64,000 bases of DNA, from positions 34,244,836 to 34,308,835 of the forward strand of contig OY829538.1 of NCBI GenBank assembly GCA_963691705.1, in the 5' to 3' direction. Below, piece after piece: positions 1-12,100 of this stretch. The position numbers and the translations under genes are program-made. The notes under the pieces were generated by a model. The model did no database searches and was not told where the DNA came from. It worked only from the letters and a program-made list of their open reading frames with translations. Position 1 is the first letter of the stretch, and every line of letters starts with the position of its first letter. This stretch comes from Viola odorata (Eukaryota > Streptophyta > Magnoliopsida > Malpighiales > Violaceae).

Positions 1-2
1 CT

Positions 3-2622
3 TCTAGAGGTTCACTGAGGAATGACCCTAATCCACCCGAATTTACCCAGGAATATATTCACAAGATTCTCGAGCCCCCATTTCCCCAAAGATTGATCAA
101 ATCCAAGAAAGACAAGGAAGACCGTGAGATCTTCGACATGTTTAGCAAAGTGGTTGTCAATATCCCTCTTCTCCAAGCAGTAAAGAATGTGCCTCGCTAC
201 GCCAAGTTCTTGAAATAGTTTTGCATGAATAAGTGTAAATTGGCTGAAGTTAACAAGATCAGTGGAAGATCCCCCCGAAATGCAAGGACCAAGGAATGTT
301 TATCATTCCCTGCCCAATTGGTACAATCGATATCGAGAAGGCCATGTGCGATTTGGGGGCAAGCATTAATTTCATGCCCTTGATCATCTATAGCAGTCTT
401 GGTCTCGAGTATCTCAGACCTACCAGCCTTGCTATTCAGCATGTTGATCGTTCTATCATCTACCCCGAGGGGATCATCATGGATGTTTTGGTCCAAGTGG
501 GTGAATTCCTATTCCCAGCTGACTTTTATGTCATCGCCATAGAGAATGAAGATTCCACCAAGTCTATAGATGTACTTCTAGGTCGACCATTCCTGGCCAC
601 CGCCCGAGCAAAGATTGATGTTCATGACGTAACCATCTCCCTCGAGTTTGACGGGGAGATCATCAAGTTCAATATGCTATAGGCCATGCGATACCCCTCT
701 GAATTTTCCAGTGTCAACTATATTGATGTGATTGACCCTTCTATTGAGGAACTTACTGAACTTCATTCTACTGACCCTTTACAACTTGCCCTTGATAGGA
801 GTCTGACGCCAACTCTTTTAGATGTCGTGGCCTCGACACTTTCCACACCCCCTGAGCTGTATTCTGTTATCGCTGCCCTCGAAGAGTGTGCTATTGTCTC
901 GAATAAGGCCACAACGATGTCTCCTAATTGCCCAGACCATGTCAGGTTATCTCCATCTATTGATCAGGCTCCATCCCTCAAATTGAAACCATTACCTTCC
1001 CATTTGAAGTATGCTTATCTCGGCCCCGATGAATCCCTGCCCGTCATCATCTCTAATAAACTCAATGCTTTTGAGGGGTCTGAGCTAATTTTCCTATTGA
1101 AGGAATATAGACAAGCCTTAGGCTGGACCATCGCAGATATCAAGGGCTTGTCACCAGCGTTTTGCACTCATCACATCCACTTGGAGGACGCCAGTAAGAC
1201 CATATGCCAGCCTCAACGCAGGTTAAATCCACCCATGATGGAAGTAGTGAGGAAAGAGGTACTGAAATTGCTAGATGCAGGGGTTATTTACCCCATCTCT
1301 GATAGCCTATGGGTCAGTCCGATTCAGGTCGTGCCCAAGAAAACTGGCATCACCATAACCATTAGGCAAGATGGCGAATTTATTCCCACCCGAATCCAGA
1401 ATAGGTGGCGTGTGTGCATCGATTACCGCCACTTGAATGCTGCCACCAAGAAAGACCACTTCCCTCTTCCCTTCATCGACCAAATGTTGGAATGTTTCGT
1501 TGGCAAGACGTACTATTACCGTCTAGACGGTTACTCCGATTTCCATCAGATCCCAGTTGCCCCCGAAGACCAGGAGAAGACCACATTCACGTGCCCTTTC
1601 TGCACCTTTGCTTACAGGCGTATGCCCTTCGGCTTGTGTAATGCCCCCACCACCTTTCAGCGCTGCATGGTGAGCATTTTCTCTTAATTGGTCGAGGATG
1701 GTATCGAGGTCTTCATGGATGACTTCACTGTTTATGGGAATTCTTTCTCGGAATGCCTATCCAAATTGAAGAAGTGTCTAGAGCGTTGCATAGAAACCAA
1801 TCTTGTCCTGAATTTTGAAAAATGCCACTTCATGGTAGATCGAGGCCTCGTTCTGGGTCATATTGTCTCGGCCAAGGGAATTGAAATTGACAAAGCTAAG
1901 ATTGAAGTAATTGAATCCTTACCTTACCCAGCTTGTGTTCGTGATGTGCGATCCTTTCTAGGGCATGTCGGCTTTTATAGACGGTTTATCAAGGACTTCT
2001 CCAAAATTGCTCAACCCAAGTGTCGTCTGCTCCAAAAAATGTTACTTTTGATTTTGACGAGGCTTGCCAAGTTGCCTTCGAAACTCTAAAGAACAGGCTT
2101 ATCTCCGCTCCAATCATTCGTGCCTCCGATTGGTCCTTACCTTTCGAGGTCATGTGCGATGCTAGCAATCATGCCCTTGGCGCCGTTTTGGGTCAGAAGA
2201 AGGACAAAGAGACATACATCATCTACTATGCTTCCAAGTTACTGGATCCAGCACAACAGAACTACACAACCACAGAAAAAGAACTATTGGCAGTAGTCTA
2301 TGCCCTTGACAAGTTCAGACAGTACCTCTTGGGCAGTCATGTTCTCGTATACTCGGATTATTCGGCCCTTAGATGCTTATTAACGAAGGCTGATGCAAAG
2401 CCTCGACTAATTCGGTGGATCTTGTTGTTACAAGAATTTGACATCTTGATCAAGGATAAGAGAGGAAGAGAAAATCTGGTAGTGGATCATTTAAGCAGAC
2501 TTCCTGCCCAAGAGGATGACCTAAAATGCAACCCGAGAACACCTTTTGCTAAGATCTCTTCCCATCAGATTAATATCTCTTTTACTGCTTTTCTTATTTA
2601 CTTGCCCTTGAACTGTTTTTAA
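3..2622 (+). pseudogene. Athila-type gag-pol remnant (gag end, protease, RT, RNase H)
   Basis: Decayed polyprotein of an Athila-lineage Ty3/gypsy element. The first segment (3-218) reads as the typical Athila gag-pol linker with FDMFSKV and VPRYAKFLK. After a frame change, 296-682 is the aspartic protease with the Athila-type CDLGASINFMP site in place of the usual D-T-G. The RT follows (686-2089), with [16 protein letters not shown] and the FMDDFTVYG catalytic box near 1714. RNase H (about 2020-2510) shows CDASNHALGAVLGQ and ends with DHLSRL. Breaks are an in-frame TAG at 680-682, a TAA at 1685-1687, and a frameshift between about 2030 and 2089. Integrase is absent: the coding sequence runs directly into LTR-like DNA at about 2527, so a large internal deletion has occurred. 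The left end lies outside the window. Confidence 0.9.
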
Positions 2623-2926
2623 CTATCTTGCCCTTGATTGTTCTTTACTTTCATGCCCTCGAATATTTGTTACTGTTGTGTTGTGATTCGTGGTTTAATT
2701 ATTTATCTTGTTAGCTCCCACTTCTGCGTTGATTGATTTGTCAATCAACATAAATCCCCCCTTGTGTTACGATCGTATTTGGTAACATTTCTCCTCTGTC
2801 ATACATTGAAACTGAAATATTATTCCTTCAATCTCTGTGGTTCGACCCTGTCTTGCCCTTTACACATTTATTTGTGCATTTAGGCATCAGGAAAATATAA
2901 GTATATTTGAGTGACGATCAACATTG
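2527..2926 (+). repeat. 3' part of an Athila-type LTR, plus orientation
   Basis: Non-coding sequence directly after the truncated pol. It holds the CTCTGTGGTTCGACCCTG block that also occurs, in variant form, near the 3' end of the Athila LTR at 13433, and it ends in a GACGATCA-type LTR terminus near 2926. Its reverse complement, diverged, lies at 3117-3495, so the two are LTR fragments facing each other. Orientation is inferred from the pol fragment to the left and the LTR-end motif on the right. Confidence 0.65.
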
Positions 2927-2934
2927 GAAAATGT

Positions 2935-3113
2935 TATGGATGTGTCTGGTGTGGATAGGGATGAAGTGGCATTTCTCAAAGTTCAAGGCGAGATTGGTCT
3001 CGATGCATCACTCCAAACACCTTTTCAATTTACACATGCACTCTGAAAAGGAGTTACCATAGACCGTAAAGTCATCCATGAAGACCTCGATACCATCTTC
3101 AACCAATTCGGAA
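2935..3113 (-). pseudogene. Reversed Athila RT fragment between inverted LTRs
   Basis: Read on the minus strand from 3113 this encodes the RT catalytic block [18 protein letters not shown] followed by LKRCLE, a stop, and NFEKCHF. This is the same RT segment as at 1685-1830 on the plus strand. It is only about 60 codons long and has one in-frame stop. It sits between two inverted LTR fragments and belongs, by orientation, with the right-hand LTR. Confidence 0.85.
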
Positions 3114-3116
3114 AAT

Positions 3117-3495
3117 TTGATCGTCACTCAAATGTAATAATATTTCCTGATGCCTAAATGCACAAATAAATGTGTAAAAGGTAAGACAGGGTCGAACCAC
3201 AGAGACTGAAGGAATAAAAGATCAATTTCAAATATATGACAAGGGGTGAGTGCAGCCAAACACAATAGTAACACAATAGGGGTTATGTTGATTAATATAA
3301 TTAATCAACGCAGATTCGGTAGCTAACAAGACAAATAGTTAAAGCATAATTTAAGGGCACAAAAGTAAAACATAATCAGGGGCAAGACACTAAAATACTA
3401 GCAAGGGCAAGATAACAAGAAGAGAGAGCAAATAAGAAAGTAGATTCAGATAAGACAGGATCTTAGCAAGCGGTATTCTTGGGTTGTTTCCAGGG
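3117..3495 (-). repeat. Athila-type LTR fragment, minus orientation
   Basis: The reverse complement matches 2527-2926 almost end to end. Shared blocks include the CTCTGTGGTTCGACCCTG box, the ATTTGTGCATTTAGGCATCAGG box and the TTTGCTAAGATC-type block near the outer end. The arms are diverged and differ by small indels. With 2527-2926 it forms a large inverted repeat around the RT fragment. Confidence 0.65.
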
Positions 3496-5123
3496 TTAGT
3501 TAATCATCGGCTAAAGAATGTTCCATCCTTATACCATAGACATGCTATAGGGACCGAGTTTCCACTCAAACCCCCTACTTACCCCGAGTTCCCATATTTA
3601 GCATTTTGTTAAATTTATTTTCTTGAGTCAACCCAGACCGATTCACCGGTTTGACAGACTAGGTCGATTGATTTTGAAGACAAACCCGTCGAGAAAAATG
3701 AAGAGGGGAGGGGAAATAAAATGATAAAATTAACATAAAATTAAATTCTCTACTCACATTTTTTTTGGTAATGCCATCATTGGTATACATGTAATTGTGC
3801 TTATAATTAAAATAATGTAGCCTTCATGAATTATATTTACTATTACATGATTCATATTTACAATTACATAAAACTCCTATTTAGGTAAAAATAATGTCCA
3901 AGTATAACTAGTTTTTAGAGTCTTGAGACATTGCACTCTGCACAAACGATAAGCACAACAACTCTATTGTGTTCTTGCGAGGTTACAAGCTGCAACACGA
4001 GACCAATAACAATCAGGCCAAAACCTTCAACTAGGTCTCTGAAGCAGCATCCAACAACCTCTAACAACCTTAGATTCAACCACTTCAATTAGGATTTTTT
4101 GATGATATTGTGCAATGAGCGCAACATGTAACTCCTAATTTGTTGTTACTTTCGAAGTTAGTCTTGTCATTATCTAAGTTCACTAATCCAAAAGCCCTAT
4201 AGAATTGAGATGATCACCTAAACTAGCACTAAGAAAAGAAGCTAGTAAAATCCTCAAAGAGCATATGTGCTAATTAAGCAAAGAGGAGTGTGAGCTTTGC
4301 AAAAATAATAGAACTGTGATTATGTTCCTAATTTTGTATGAAGGATGTGTGATGGGAAAATTTGCATTTATCGTTCTTAACAAAATTCTATGCCAATCGA
4401 TCATGCAACAAGGCGTGGAGGTTGGAATTAATGTTCAAAACTATCAAAATTCTGACTTCATGATTCCTATCAACCTCTATCCATGTCAAGAATGTTGTAA
4501 TCACTCCAGCACTCCACTTGATAAATATAACTTTGGTTATAATAATGAAAGTTCTCTTTTTCTTTCTTTGTCAACTTAATACATTTGGCTTCACCACAAT
4601 CTCCAAACATTCTGGATTAATTACTTTTGCTCCATAGGTAAAACACATAGAAAATCCAAAATTTGTAACTATTTGTTTGAACACACAAACCATATTCTTT
4701 TTCTTCGAAACAACAAAATAAAAGGAGGAAAGATTGAGGTCTCAAATATCCATCACTTCATTTGAGTCTTCTAAAATCTTAGGAAATATGATGAAGGAGT
4801 TCATGTATGTATTCTCTCACACTTCTTATAATTAACAATGGTTTGGTCATATAAAAATCTTGGGTCTAATGCAACATCTGAATCTACTACCCTATTACCA
4901 CAGTTATAAATGAAATCTCTCTCACCTTGCTGGACAAAACAAATTAAACCACATATTAAATTTCACTATCATCTCCAAATGACAAACTACCAAATAAATA
5001 ACAATATAAATTAACCTTTGTAGAATTCTAATTTATAATCTCGACTAATAAATCATTGAGACTTGGGCAAAAAGATAATATGATACTATATGACACATAT
5101 TAGAAATGAAGGATAAAAGGAGT
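3496..5123. other. AT-rich stretch without recognisable gene
   Basis: No coding signature, tRNA or clear repeat boundary seen. The first 250 bases may be more of the minus-oriented Athila LTR but have no partner in this window to prove it. The short open frame at 4316-4579 has no domain-like composition. Confidence 0.5.
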
Positions 5124-6310
5124 AATAACATTTTGGACCCTGTACTCGTCGAAAAATGTTATAATGGACCCTTCATTAACTTTTAAGCTATAATAAACTC
5201 TGTACTAGTAGGAAACTGCTACAATAGACCTTTCGTTAACACATTGCACATTCTTCCGTCAAACGCTTACGTGACTTTAATATTTTATCATTTTCTTCCA
5301 TTACGAAATTCCTTGAATGATGACATGTAAAAATATTAATATCTTAATAAATATATTTTTAAATTTATAAAAAAACTATTTTTGTTTTCAACCTAAATTT
5401 CTCGCATCTCCTAGCCAAACTATACTCTCTTACCATCATCATCAATATCAATGCCATCATCCCACTACCACCAATTCCACACCTTCTTACTTCATAAGTA
5501 ATTTAAATCCAAAAAACTCCTTTAAATACCTAGAAAATAAAAATAAAATATTATTTTTAGATCTAAATTTATCTCCTACCACAATCGCTACCTTTACAAA
5601 GACGCTTAATCAAGATCTTTTAGATCTAGAAAATCCAGTACACAATAAAATAAAATGAAGCAAATCAAAAGGAGGTGGATCAGAAGACGGGAGGAGGAGG
5701 AGGAAGATATACAAGATTTGTTCCTTCCTTTCACATTGTTCTTCATCTTGTTTACAACGAATCTAGATCCGAGTTTCGCGACCAACATATCTTCTATTCC
5801 TTGATCTGGGTTATGCAATGAAGGTGAGATAAGTGAGTATAGTTGATATGTTGGTAGTGGGTTGGACACATTGAGGAAGGAGGCAAAAGATTTGGGGTTG
5901 ATTTGAAAGATGGAGGAATAAGGCGGAAAGCTTTGATCTTGTGCGGCTGATTGGAATTATTTTTTTGCAGTTAAATAATTTAAAAGAGGTGTTTTGGTAG
6001 AGTTTTAGATTAATATGAAATTTGGATTATGAAAAAGGAAAAAAATTTAGTTAGTTTTTTTTAAAATTTAAATTCATTTTAAAATTATATTTATTAAGAT
6101 ATTAATATTTTGTAATCCGACGTGGAATTTCAGAAGAGAAGAAAATAAAAAAATTAAAGCCACGTAAGCGTTTGACAGAAGAATGTGCCACGTATTAATG
6201 GAAGGTCTATTATAACAATTTCTTACACGTACAGGGTTTATTATAGCCTCAAAATTAACAGAGGGACCATTATAACAGTTTTCGACGAGTATAGGGTCCA
6301 AAATGTTATT
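5124..6310. mobile_element. Long-TIR DNA transposon (non-autonomous, Mutator-like or foldback)
   Basis: The ends are inverted repeats of roughly 240 bp (5124-5370 and about 6068-6310). Each begins AATAACATTTTGGACCCT and contains ACTCGTCGAAAA. Inside each arm a block of about 50 bp is present twice (a GGACCCTGTACTCGTCG version and a degenerate AAACTCTGTACTAGTAG version). The 700-bp centre has no transposase-like ORF. I could not find a matching target duplication, so the superfamily is inferred only from TIR length. Confidence 0.65.
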
Positions 6311-6599
6311 TCCCCAAGTATAAATCAAGTACAAAATAAATTTCTTCTTAACCGTTTCTTTATTGATCCTCAAAATATACTAATATAAAATATTTGTACG
6401 TGCATGATATGTTGATTTTACTTTTTTCCATGTATGTCCTTTTGCAAGATAATAACCAAAATAGTTTAAAATTTAATGAAGTAGTAGGTAAGAATTTCTA
6501 ACATAATTTATAGTATGATGAAATGACCAAATTAAGATGCAACATTCTCTTAACAATGCCCTAATTGTGTTAATTAGTATAAAAAATGAACATGACTTT

Positions 6600-7400
6600 G
6601 AGGAATAGGCTGGAGGGGGTGTGAATAGGCCACCAAGTATAAGAATCGATTTCGTACAATTCTTATCAAACATTTGGTGTGCAATAATCAATAAAGAAAT
6701 ACATCAAGGATTAAAGAACAAAAAAGCTTACACAAATCTTTTTACTGTGGTTCCCTCACGCCAATGAGGTACATCTACTACCTAGAGATCGTTATCTCTA
6801 TGGTTTGTAAACTCCACTAAGTGGGTTTTAGGTTCACCTAAAACCTAGCTTTTCAAGACTTAGCTAAAATATTTACATTCAGTTTTTTAAGGCTCAACTA
6901 AAACTTAGCTTTTTAAGGCTTAGTTAAAATATTTACACTTAGGTTTTTAAGGCTCAACTAAAACCTAACAATAAGGTTTTTACTAAGGCTTAAGCTCAAA
7001 CCTTTAACAAGTTTTTTTACAAAGCATAAGCTCAAAATTTGTCAATAAATCTAATCAGGTTTATATTCAGTCTTAATGTCCTTTAAAGGTAGGATTCTAC
7101 CCAATACTTAAAACTTTTGACTCTTTTTATGCCTTCGCAAATATTGAATCTAATAACAAACACAAGTGGATTACAAGAAAATCTAAAGCATATGAATCAA
7201 TCAACAATCCAACTAATGCAAGTTTAGCTTTAAGAAAAAAATACTTACTCAATCAAGTAAAAACAATACCCTTTAAAAATAGAACTTCGAAAAAACCTTT
7301 ATTTGCTTTAGAGATTTTTGAAAAGATGAATACAACTTTAGATTTAGCATTTTTAAGTCTTATTTGAGGTGGAGGCTTGATATTTTTAGGTATGAGAGGG
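6600..7400. repeat. Probable degraded repeat remnant with a 60-bp tandem unit
   Basis: Begins with a GGAGGGGGTGTGAATAGG block of a kind often seen in plant retroelement remnants, although I cannot assign the family. At 6836-6970 a unit of exactly 60 bp built around CTAAAACCTAGC...TTAAGGCT repeats about 2.3 times (copies start near 6837, 6897 and 6957). No coding potential is visible. Confidence 0.4.
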
Positions 7401-7516
7401 TTTATGACCGTTTGCCGAAGATTTGGCTCAAAGGATTAAAAAATGCGCTATCAAATAAAATTTTGATGCTCTAGATCAGCGGATTGACCTGAACTATTTT
7501 TAGGCCATAACATGTA

Positions 7517-7643
7517 CTACCTCTGTCCTCAAATAACTGTCACTTTGAAACAGTAACAAAAAGTAGCTCAAACACTAAAAAGTCAAGTAATGTGTACAGT
7601 AACAAAAAGTACCAAAACGACATCTATTTCAGGACGGAGGTAG
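7517..7643. mobile_element. Stowaway-type MITE
   Basis: A 127-bp element flanked by TA dinucleotides (7515-7516 and 7644-7645). The left end CTACCTCTGTCCTCAAATA and the right end TATTTCAGGACGGAGGTAG are inverted repeats of the CTACCTCCGTCC type known for plant Tc1/mariner-derived Stowaway MITEs. It has no coding capacity. Confidence 0.85.
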
Positions 7644-7645
7644 TA

Positions 7646-8126
7646 CATTTTATACCATGCTGGTGGACCTCTTGGTTCAACACATAATGTATAAGGAATA
7701 AAAATGTTACCAGTAATGTGAATGACTAACTTGATTGTTGTAGGTTAAATGTTATTATTTTCTCTTTTGAAATTAATTGGTATGTTAGCAGAATACAACT
7801 GTCATATAAGGACAAGCCATAGAAGTCTAGAATCCTATAGTGTATAACAATCTTTGTTTCTCCAAACCATCCCTCACACGACTCAGCGAGTATATAATGA
7901 GAACATTAACATCTGGAGTTAAAATATCAGACTATATTGAAATGCAAACAAACTCCTTAGCTAAACAATTTAAACAATAACAATAATGAGTAATCGTATG
8001 CAAAATCAATTTTATGAATATTTGATAGAGGGGGGAAGAGCTTGCGGAAAGTAGGAGATGATGGTGATGAAGATGAGAAGATGTGTATTTATGGGTGTGA
8101 GACCTTTGTGTAGGAAAATTATTAAA
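7646..8126. other. No gene seen
   Basis: AT-rich spacer between two MITEs. The minus-strand open frame at 7932-8132 is low-complexity (His, Ser and Leu rich) and not supported. The last nine bases (8118-8126) are the target duplication of the next element. Confidence 0.5.
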
Positions 8127-8580
8127 GGGCAAAAGACGATTTAGTCATCAAGGTTTCTATTTTTGGCAATTTAGTCACGGAAGTTTCCCTTTGGACTCAT
8201 TATATGCCCTAGAACTATTGAATTTTGCAAAATTTTCTATTTTTTCTATTAAGTAGCAAGTATCCTAGGACTTGACACTGTTGAAACAAAAAACGTGAAA
8301 TGTATATTATTAAATTATATATTTATACAATTAATGTATAAATAAATGATTTAATAATATATATTTGGTGTATTTTTTTGTTTCACTGATGCAAAATCCT
8401 ACGCTTTTCTCTAACTTAACGAAGAATTGATTGAATTTTGCAACAATCACTAGGTCATACGCACAAAATGAGTAAGCTATCTAACAAAACATGCTTGGGT
8501 CATCAAATCCTTCAAAGTGAAACCTTTATGACTGAATTGTCCAAAAAAGAAAACTTCAATGACTAAATTATCTTTTTTCC
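8127..8580. mobile_element. Mutator-like MITE with 9-bp target duplication
   Basis: A 454-bp element flanked on both sides by ATTATTAAA (8118-8126 and 8581-8589). Its ends are imperfect inverted repeats of about 65-70 bp, GGGCAAAAGACGATTTAGTC on the left and GGAAAAAAGATAATTTAGTC on the right. A 9-bp TSD with long TIRs is the hallmark of Mutator-like elements. The centre is AT-rich and non-coding, so it would depend on a transposase in trans. Confidence 0.8.
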
Positions 8581-8589
8581 ATTATTAAA

Positions 8590-9316
8590 TAACCAAATGT
8601 GAAGGAGTTTGTTCTCACTAAGTTTTTTTTTATGATGACATGAATTGAAATGGACTGACAGATATAATATTGGGAGGAGATTGAATACAAATAGGTTAGG
8701 GACTAACTAAGACTTTCAAATAAATGTTTGGGACCATGTGTAGCACCCGAAACTAGGTGTTAACTTAATCAAATTTAGGAAAGTAAAAAAGTCCATGTCG
8801 AACTCGAATGCTTCCTACGTACTTTCTTTAGGAATATCAAACTACACGTAGTTCTTAAAACTAAATTTACGCTTTATTGTTCAAGAATTAACTCAAGCGT
8901 ACATCTCAATTATTTACATAATTTCGAAAATATGCATTAATGCACTTAATCAGCTAAATTAACACTTCTTTGTACGCTTCCTAGGTTGAAATATCATCAG
9001 TATAATCATTACTTCATCTGCAAATCGTAATAACTCCATGAACATAAACTATAGTAAAATTTGTCAATTCTCATCATTTTCTTAGACACTAAACATAGAA
9101 CTACTAATCTTAATATTTGATTATTCTTAACCAAAATCTATCAATTTGACTTTGCTTTCTCTTCTCTCACTCTCGGCAGTATCAAGCAGTCCCAACTGTC
9201 ACCTTTTCTTTCTTAGTTTTTCTTTAAAATCCCCAAAACAACCAAGATTTTAGTTATTTATTCTTCTTTTCAAACTTCTGCGGCACTCCCTTTTTTCTTC
9301 TTCTTACTACTTACTG
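8590..9316. other. No gene seen
   Basis: AT-rich non-coding DNA. A block starting TGTAGCACCCGAAA near 8738 resembles ends of some plant LTRs, but no partner is present in the window. The last eight bases before the hAT element are its target duplication. Confidence 0.5.
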
Positions 9317-9324
9317 CCCAAAAC

Positions 9325-10249
9325 CATAGGTGTCAAAACGGGAGCGGTCCCGTAGATCCGTCCCGGACCCGAGGTCTCGGGTCGGGTTTGGGACCAGTTT
9401 TTAGTCCCGTTTTGGGTCAAGACCGGGTCTGGTCCCGACCCGAAAATTCTCGGGTCTGCCGGGTCTGGACCCGACAAACCCTTAAAATATATATATATAT
9501 ATATTTTTTTTTTCCTTTCCACCTTTTTCTTCCCTTTCTTTTTTCTTTCTTTTCCTTCTTTCCTTTCATTTCCACGATCTCACTCTCTCTTTTTCTTTCC
9601 TTTCTTTTTTCTTTCTTTTCCTTCTTTTCTTTCCTTTCTAGTTTCCAGATCTCATTCTTTTTTCTTTCTTTTCCTTCTTCTTTTTCCTTTCCAGCTTCCA
9701 GATCTCACTCTCTTTTTCTTTTAATTCTTTGCTGGTTTGGATTGGTTGGCGTAGGAGAACGAGATGGTGACGGTTGGGTGTTTTGCGGTTGGGTTTGGTG
9801 GTTGGCGGAGGAGAACGAGATGGTTGTTTTGTTGGTCGGATCGGGGCAGTGGTTTGATGGATGATTTGGTTGCTTGGTTGTGTTCACTTCATGGTGTGAT
9901 ACTTGCATTATTAGTGATGTTTGGTCTTGGTAAGCATATTGACAGTGGCAGTATTAGCTCCCAATTATGTGTATGTGGTTGATTGTGGGAGGCAATAAAA
10001 TCGTTGTATGTGGTTGATTATCATTTTTGCAGAAAGAAATTATTTCCCAGGTTAATTCCTTTAAAAAAAAAAAATTAATTTTTTTTTTCCCGGGTCTGGA
10101 CCCGTGGACTCGGCTCTTATATGGGCCGGGATCGGGACCAATTTCTGGTCCCGTTTTTTTTGGGGATCGGATCTGGTCCCGACCGTATTTCCTCGGGTCT
10201 GCCGGGTCCGGACCCGGTCCGGACCCGCAGTCCCGTTTTGATACCCCTA
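9325..10249. mobile_element. Non-autonomous hAT transposon with 8-bp target duplication
   Basis: A 925-bp element bounded by perfect duplications CCCAAAAC (9317-9324 and 10250-10257). The left end CATAGGTGTCAAAACGGG and the reverse-complemented right end TAGGGGTATCAAAACGGG are imperfect terminal repeats of the plant hAT type. Subterminal regions on both sides are packed with GGACCCG/CGGGTC motifs, as expected for transposase-binding repeats. The centre has a pyrimidine tract (about 9505-9720) and no transposase domain; its open frames are low-complexity. Confidence 0.9.
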
Positions 10250-10257
10250 CCCAAAAC

Positions 10258-11422
10258 CTACTGGCAAACTGACGCCGTGTGATATCAACCACTCCACCGC
10301 TTTTCCTTTCTTTAATTGTTTTATTAAGTTCTGAAAATTTCACTTTAGCTCAAAATGTAACGTATAAGAGCTCATTTTTGAACAAAAAGAAGAATAACAT
10401 CTCAAATTATATAATATTGATCATCAAAAGTTATGAAAGAAAAAGCAAGGATATTCATCGTATGAAAACTAAATCATGTTGACACATGAATGTATGAAGC
10501 AATATATAGTCTACGTTGTAGCTGAACATGAACTTGATGAATTTATACATGTTAATTGCCAATAACATGTTAGAATTTTCCCAATGTTAATGTGTCTGCT
10601 CTCTAATAGTAGGTATCTATCATCACTTAAAGCCCTTATCCTTCAATTCTTCTCATAAAATATCTAATAAAAAATAATCCTGTGATCAAAATATTAAAAC
10701 TTATTTGGTTCAGGAAACATTTTCACTTTGGTACAGTAAATTACAACAATCTACAAGAGCGTCGTGACTCTTGATCATTCTATTATCTCTGTTGTCACTC
10801 TCAAACTAAAAAGTTTTACCCGTTATCTTTGAGTTCTCCTAATCTATCGCTTTAATTCATTTGAAAGTAAAATTTAAATATTGGAATAAGCCTAAAGAAA
10901 TTCTCATGCAAGTGAGTGTGGAACAAATAACGGTAGTGGTAGAATAAGAAAATGCCCAAGAAATAAAGCCCAAACTCAAAACAGTAATAATCTTTTGTCC
11001 AATCCTTAAATTGAGCTGAAATTTAAACAAAATGTTTCTTTCGCTTGATTTGGAACAAATTAGTTGGGTGACATTTGATAGTCCTGCTATGGTTTGAAAT
11101 TAAGGTTTGAATCATCCAAAATTAATTCTAAAAGGTCTAAAAATTGACTTTTAAGTTTTTTTTTACCATTTTTCATAGCTTTTGTTTTAGTCGACTTTGA
11201 ATGTATTTAATAAAATGTTGTTTTATATTATATAATAAGAGTTTATACGTGATTATTATTCTATCAGACTTTATTCTATTCTTTCGAATGATATTGCTTT
11301 TCCTATATTACTTACATCAGTAACAAAACATTATTTTCTAGAATCAGACTTATAACTTACATATATAATATAAAAAAATCTACTCCGTGACACTATCCCA
11401 TTTTAGACATATTCTTTTTAAT
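10258..11422. other. No gene seen
   Basis: AT-rich, no recognisable coding sequence, RNA gene or repeat boundary on either strand. Confidence 0.5.
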
Positions 11423-11529
11423 TCTTCTTTTTTTTTGGTAAGCTGAAATTTATTAAGCAGTAACACAAGGAGTGTACCCAAAAAAAAACCTAACTCTAAC
11501 CTTAAAAAAGGTAAAAGTTAGGTTCTAAG
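11423..11529 (-). mobile_element. Putative LINE-type 3' tail
   Basis: On the minus strand this reads ...GGGTACACTCCTTGTGTTAC...TTAATAAATTTCAGC and ends in an A-run (T-run at about 11425-11435 on the plus strand). That layout, a short 3' UTR block plus poly(A), is typical of plant LINEs or LINE-derived SINEs. No reverse transcriptase is attached, because the copia-type LTR begins immediately to the right. Confidence 0.4.
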
Positions 11530-12083
11530 TGTTAGAATCGGAGAAGATAATTTTTGTTCTAAACCATATGAACAACAATACAGGACCGCAATCAATTTCA
11601 GATTATTGCATAAATTAAATGGAATGCGGAAGCGTACCTTAATGATTATGCCATAATCTTTGGGAATCCGGGAACGAAGGACTTCTGGTGAATCGTTGCC
11701 TTGGGCCGGATGTGGAATCGCTCGTTCTCTTGTTTTCAACGTTCTGTATGTTTTTCTTAACGTAACGTTGTAACAAAAGAACTGTAACTTAAATAGGCAA
11801 CTTCAACCAGGGACCATATCCCAAATATTTAATTTATGTTAATTACTAATTGACTCATCAGCAATTAGTAAATAACCCGGGATTTTGCACAATTACAGAT
11901 TGTGCCCCCACACTGTATTAATTAAACAATTGGACCCCTTAACTTTATTAGATCTTTAAATTGGTCCAATAAACCTTATATTAACATTATACTATATGAT
12001 TAAATATACTCAACATATGCGTCCATATGTTATGTATATATTACGGTACTAAATGCACTAGTCCCGTTGTCTAAAATCCAACA
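11530..12083 (-). mobile_element. Copia-type LTR, minus orientation
   Basis: On the minus strand the LTR starts TGTTGGATTTTAGACAACGG and ends CCGATTCTAACA, so the TG...CA termini form a short inverted repeat. The bases just to the right read, on the minus strand, AAGTGGGAGAT directly before TGTTGG, a classical copia polypurine tract. This is therefore a 3' LTR whose internal region lay to the right. Only 17 bp of it remain before the Athila LTR at 12101, so the Athila element inserted next to the PPT. Confidence 0.7.
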
Positions 12084-12100
12084 ATCTCCCACTTGGACAA

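Noticed and set aside
4316..4579. 87-codon open frame in AT-rich DNA
   Set aside because: No domain, no homologue in the window, composition like the surrounding non-coding DNA.
9388..9864. Phe/Ser-rich open frame
   Set aside because: Reading of a pyrimidine tract inside the non-coding hAT element.
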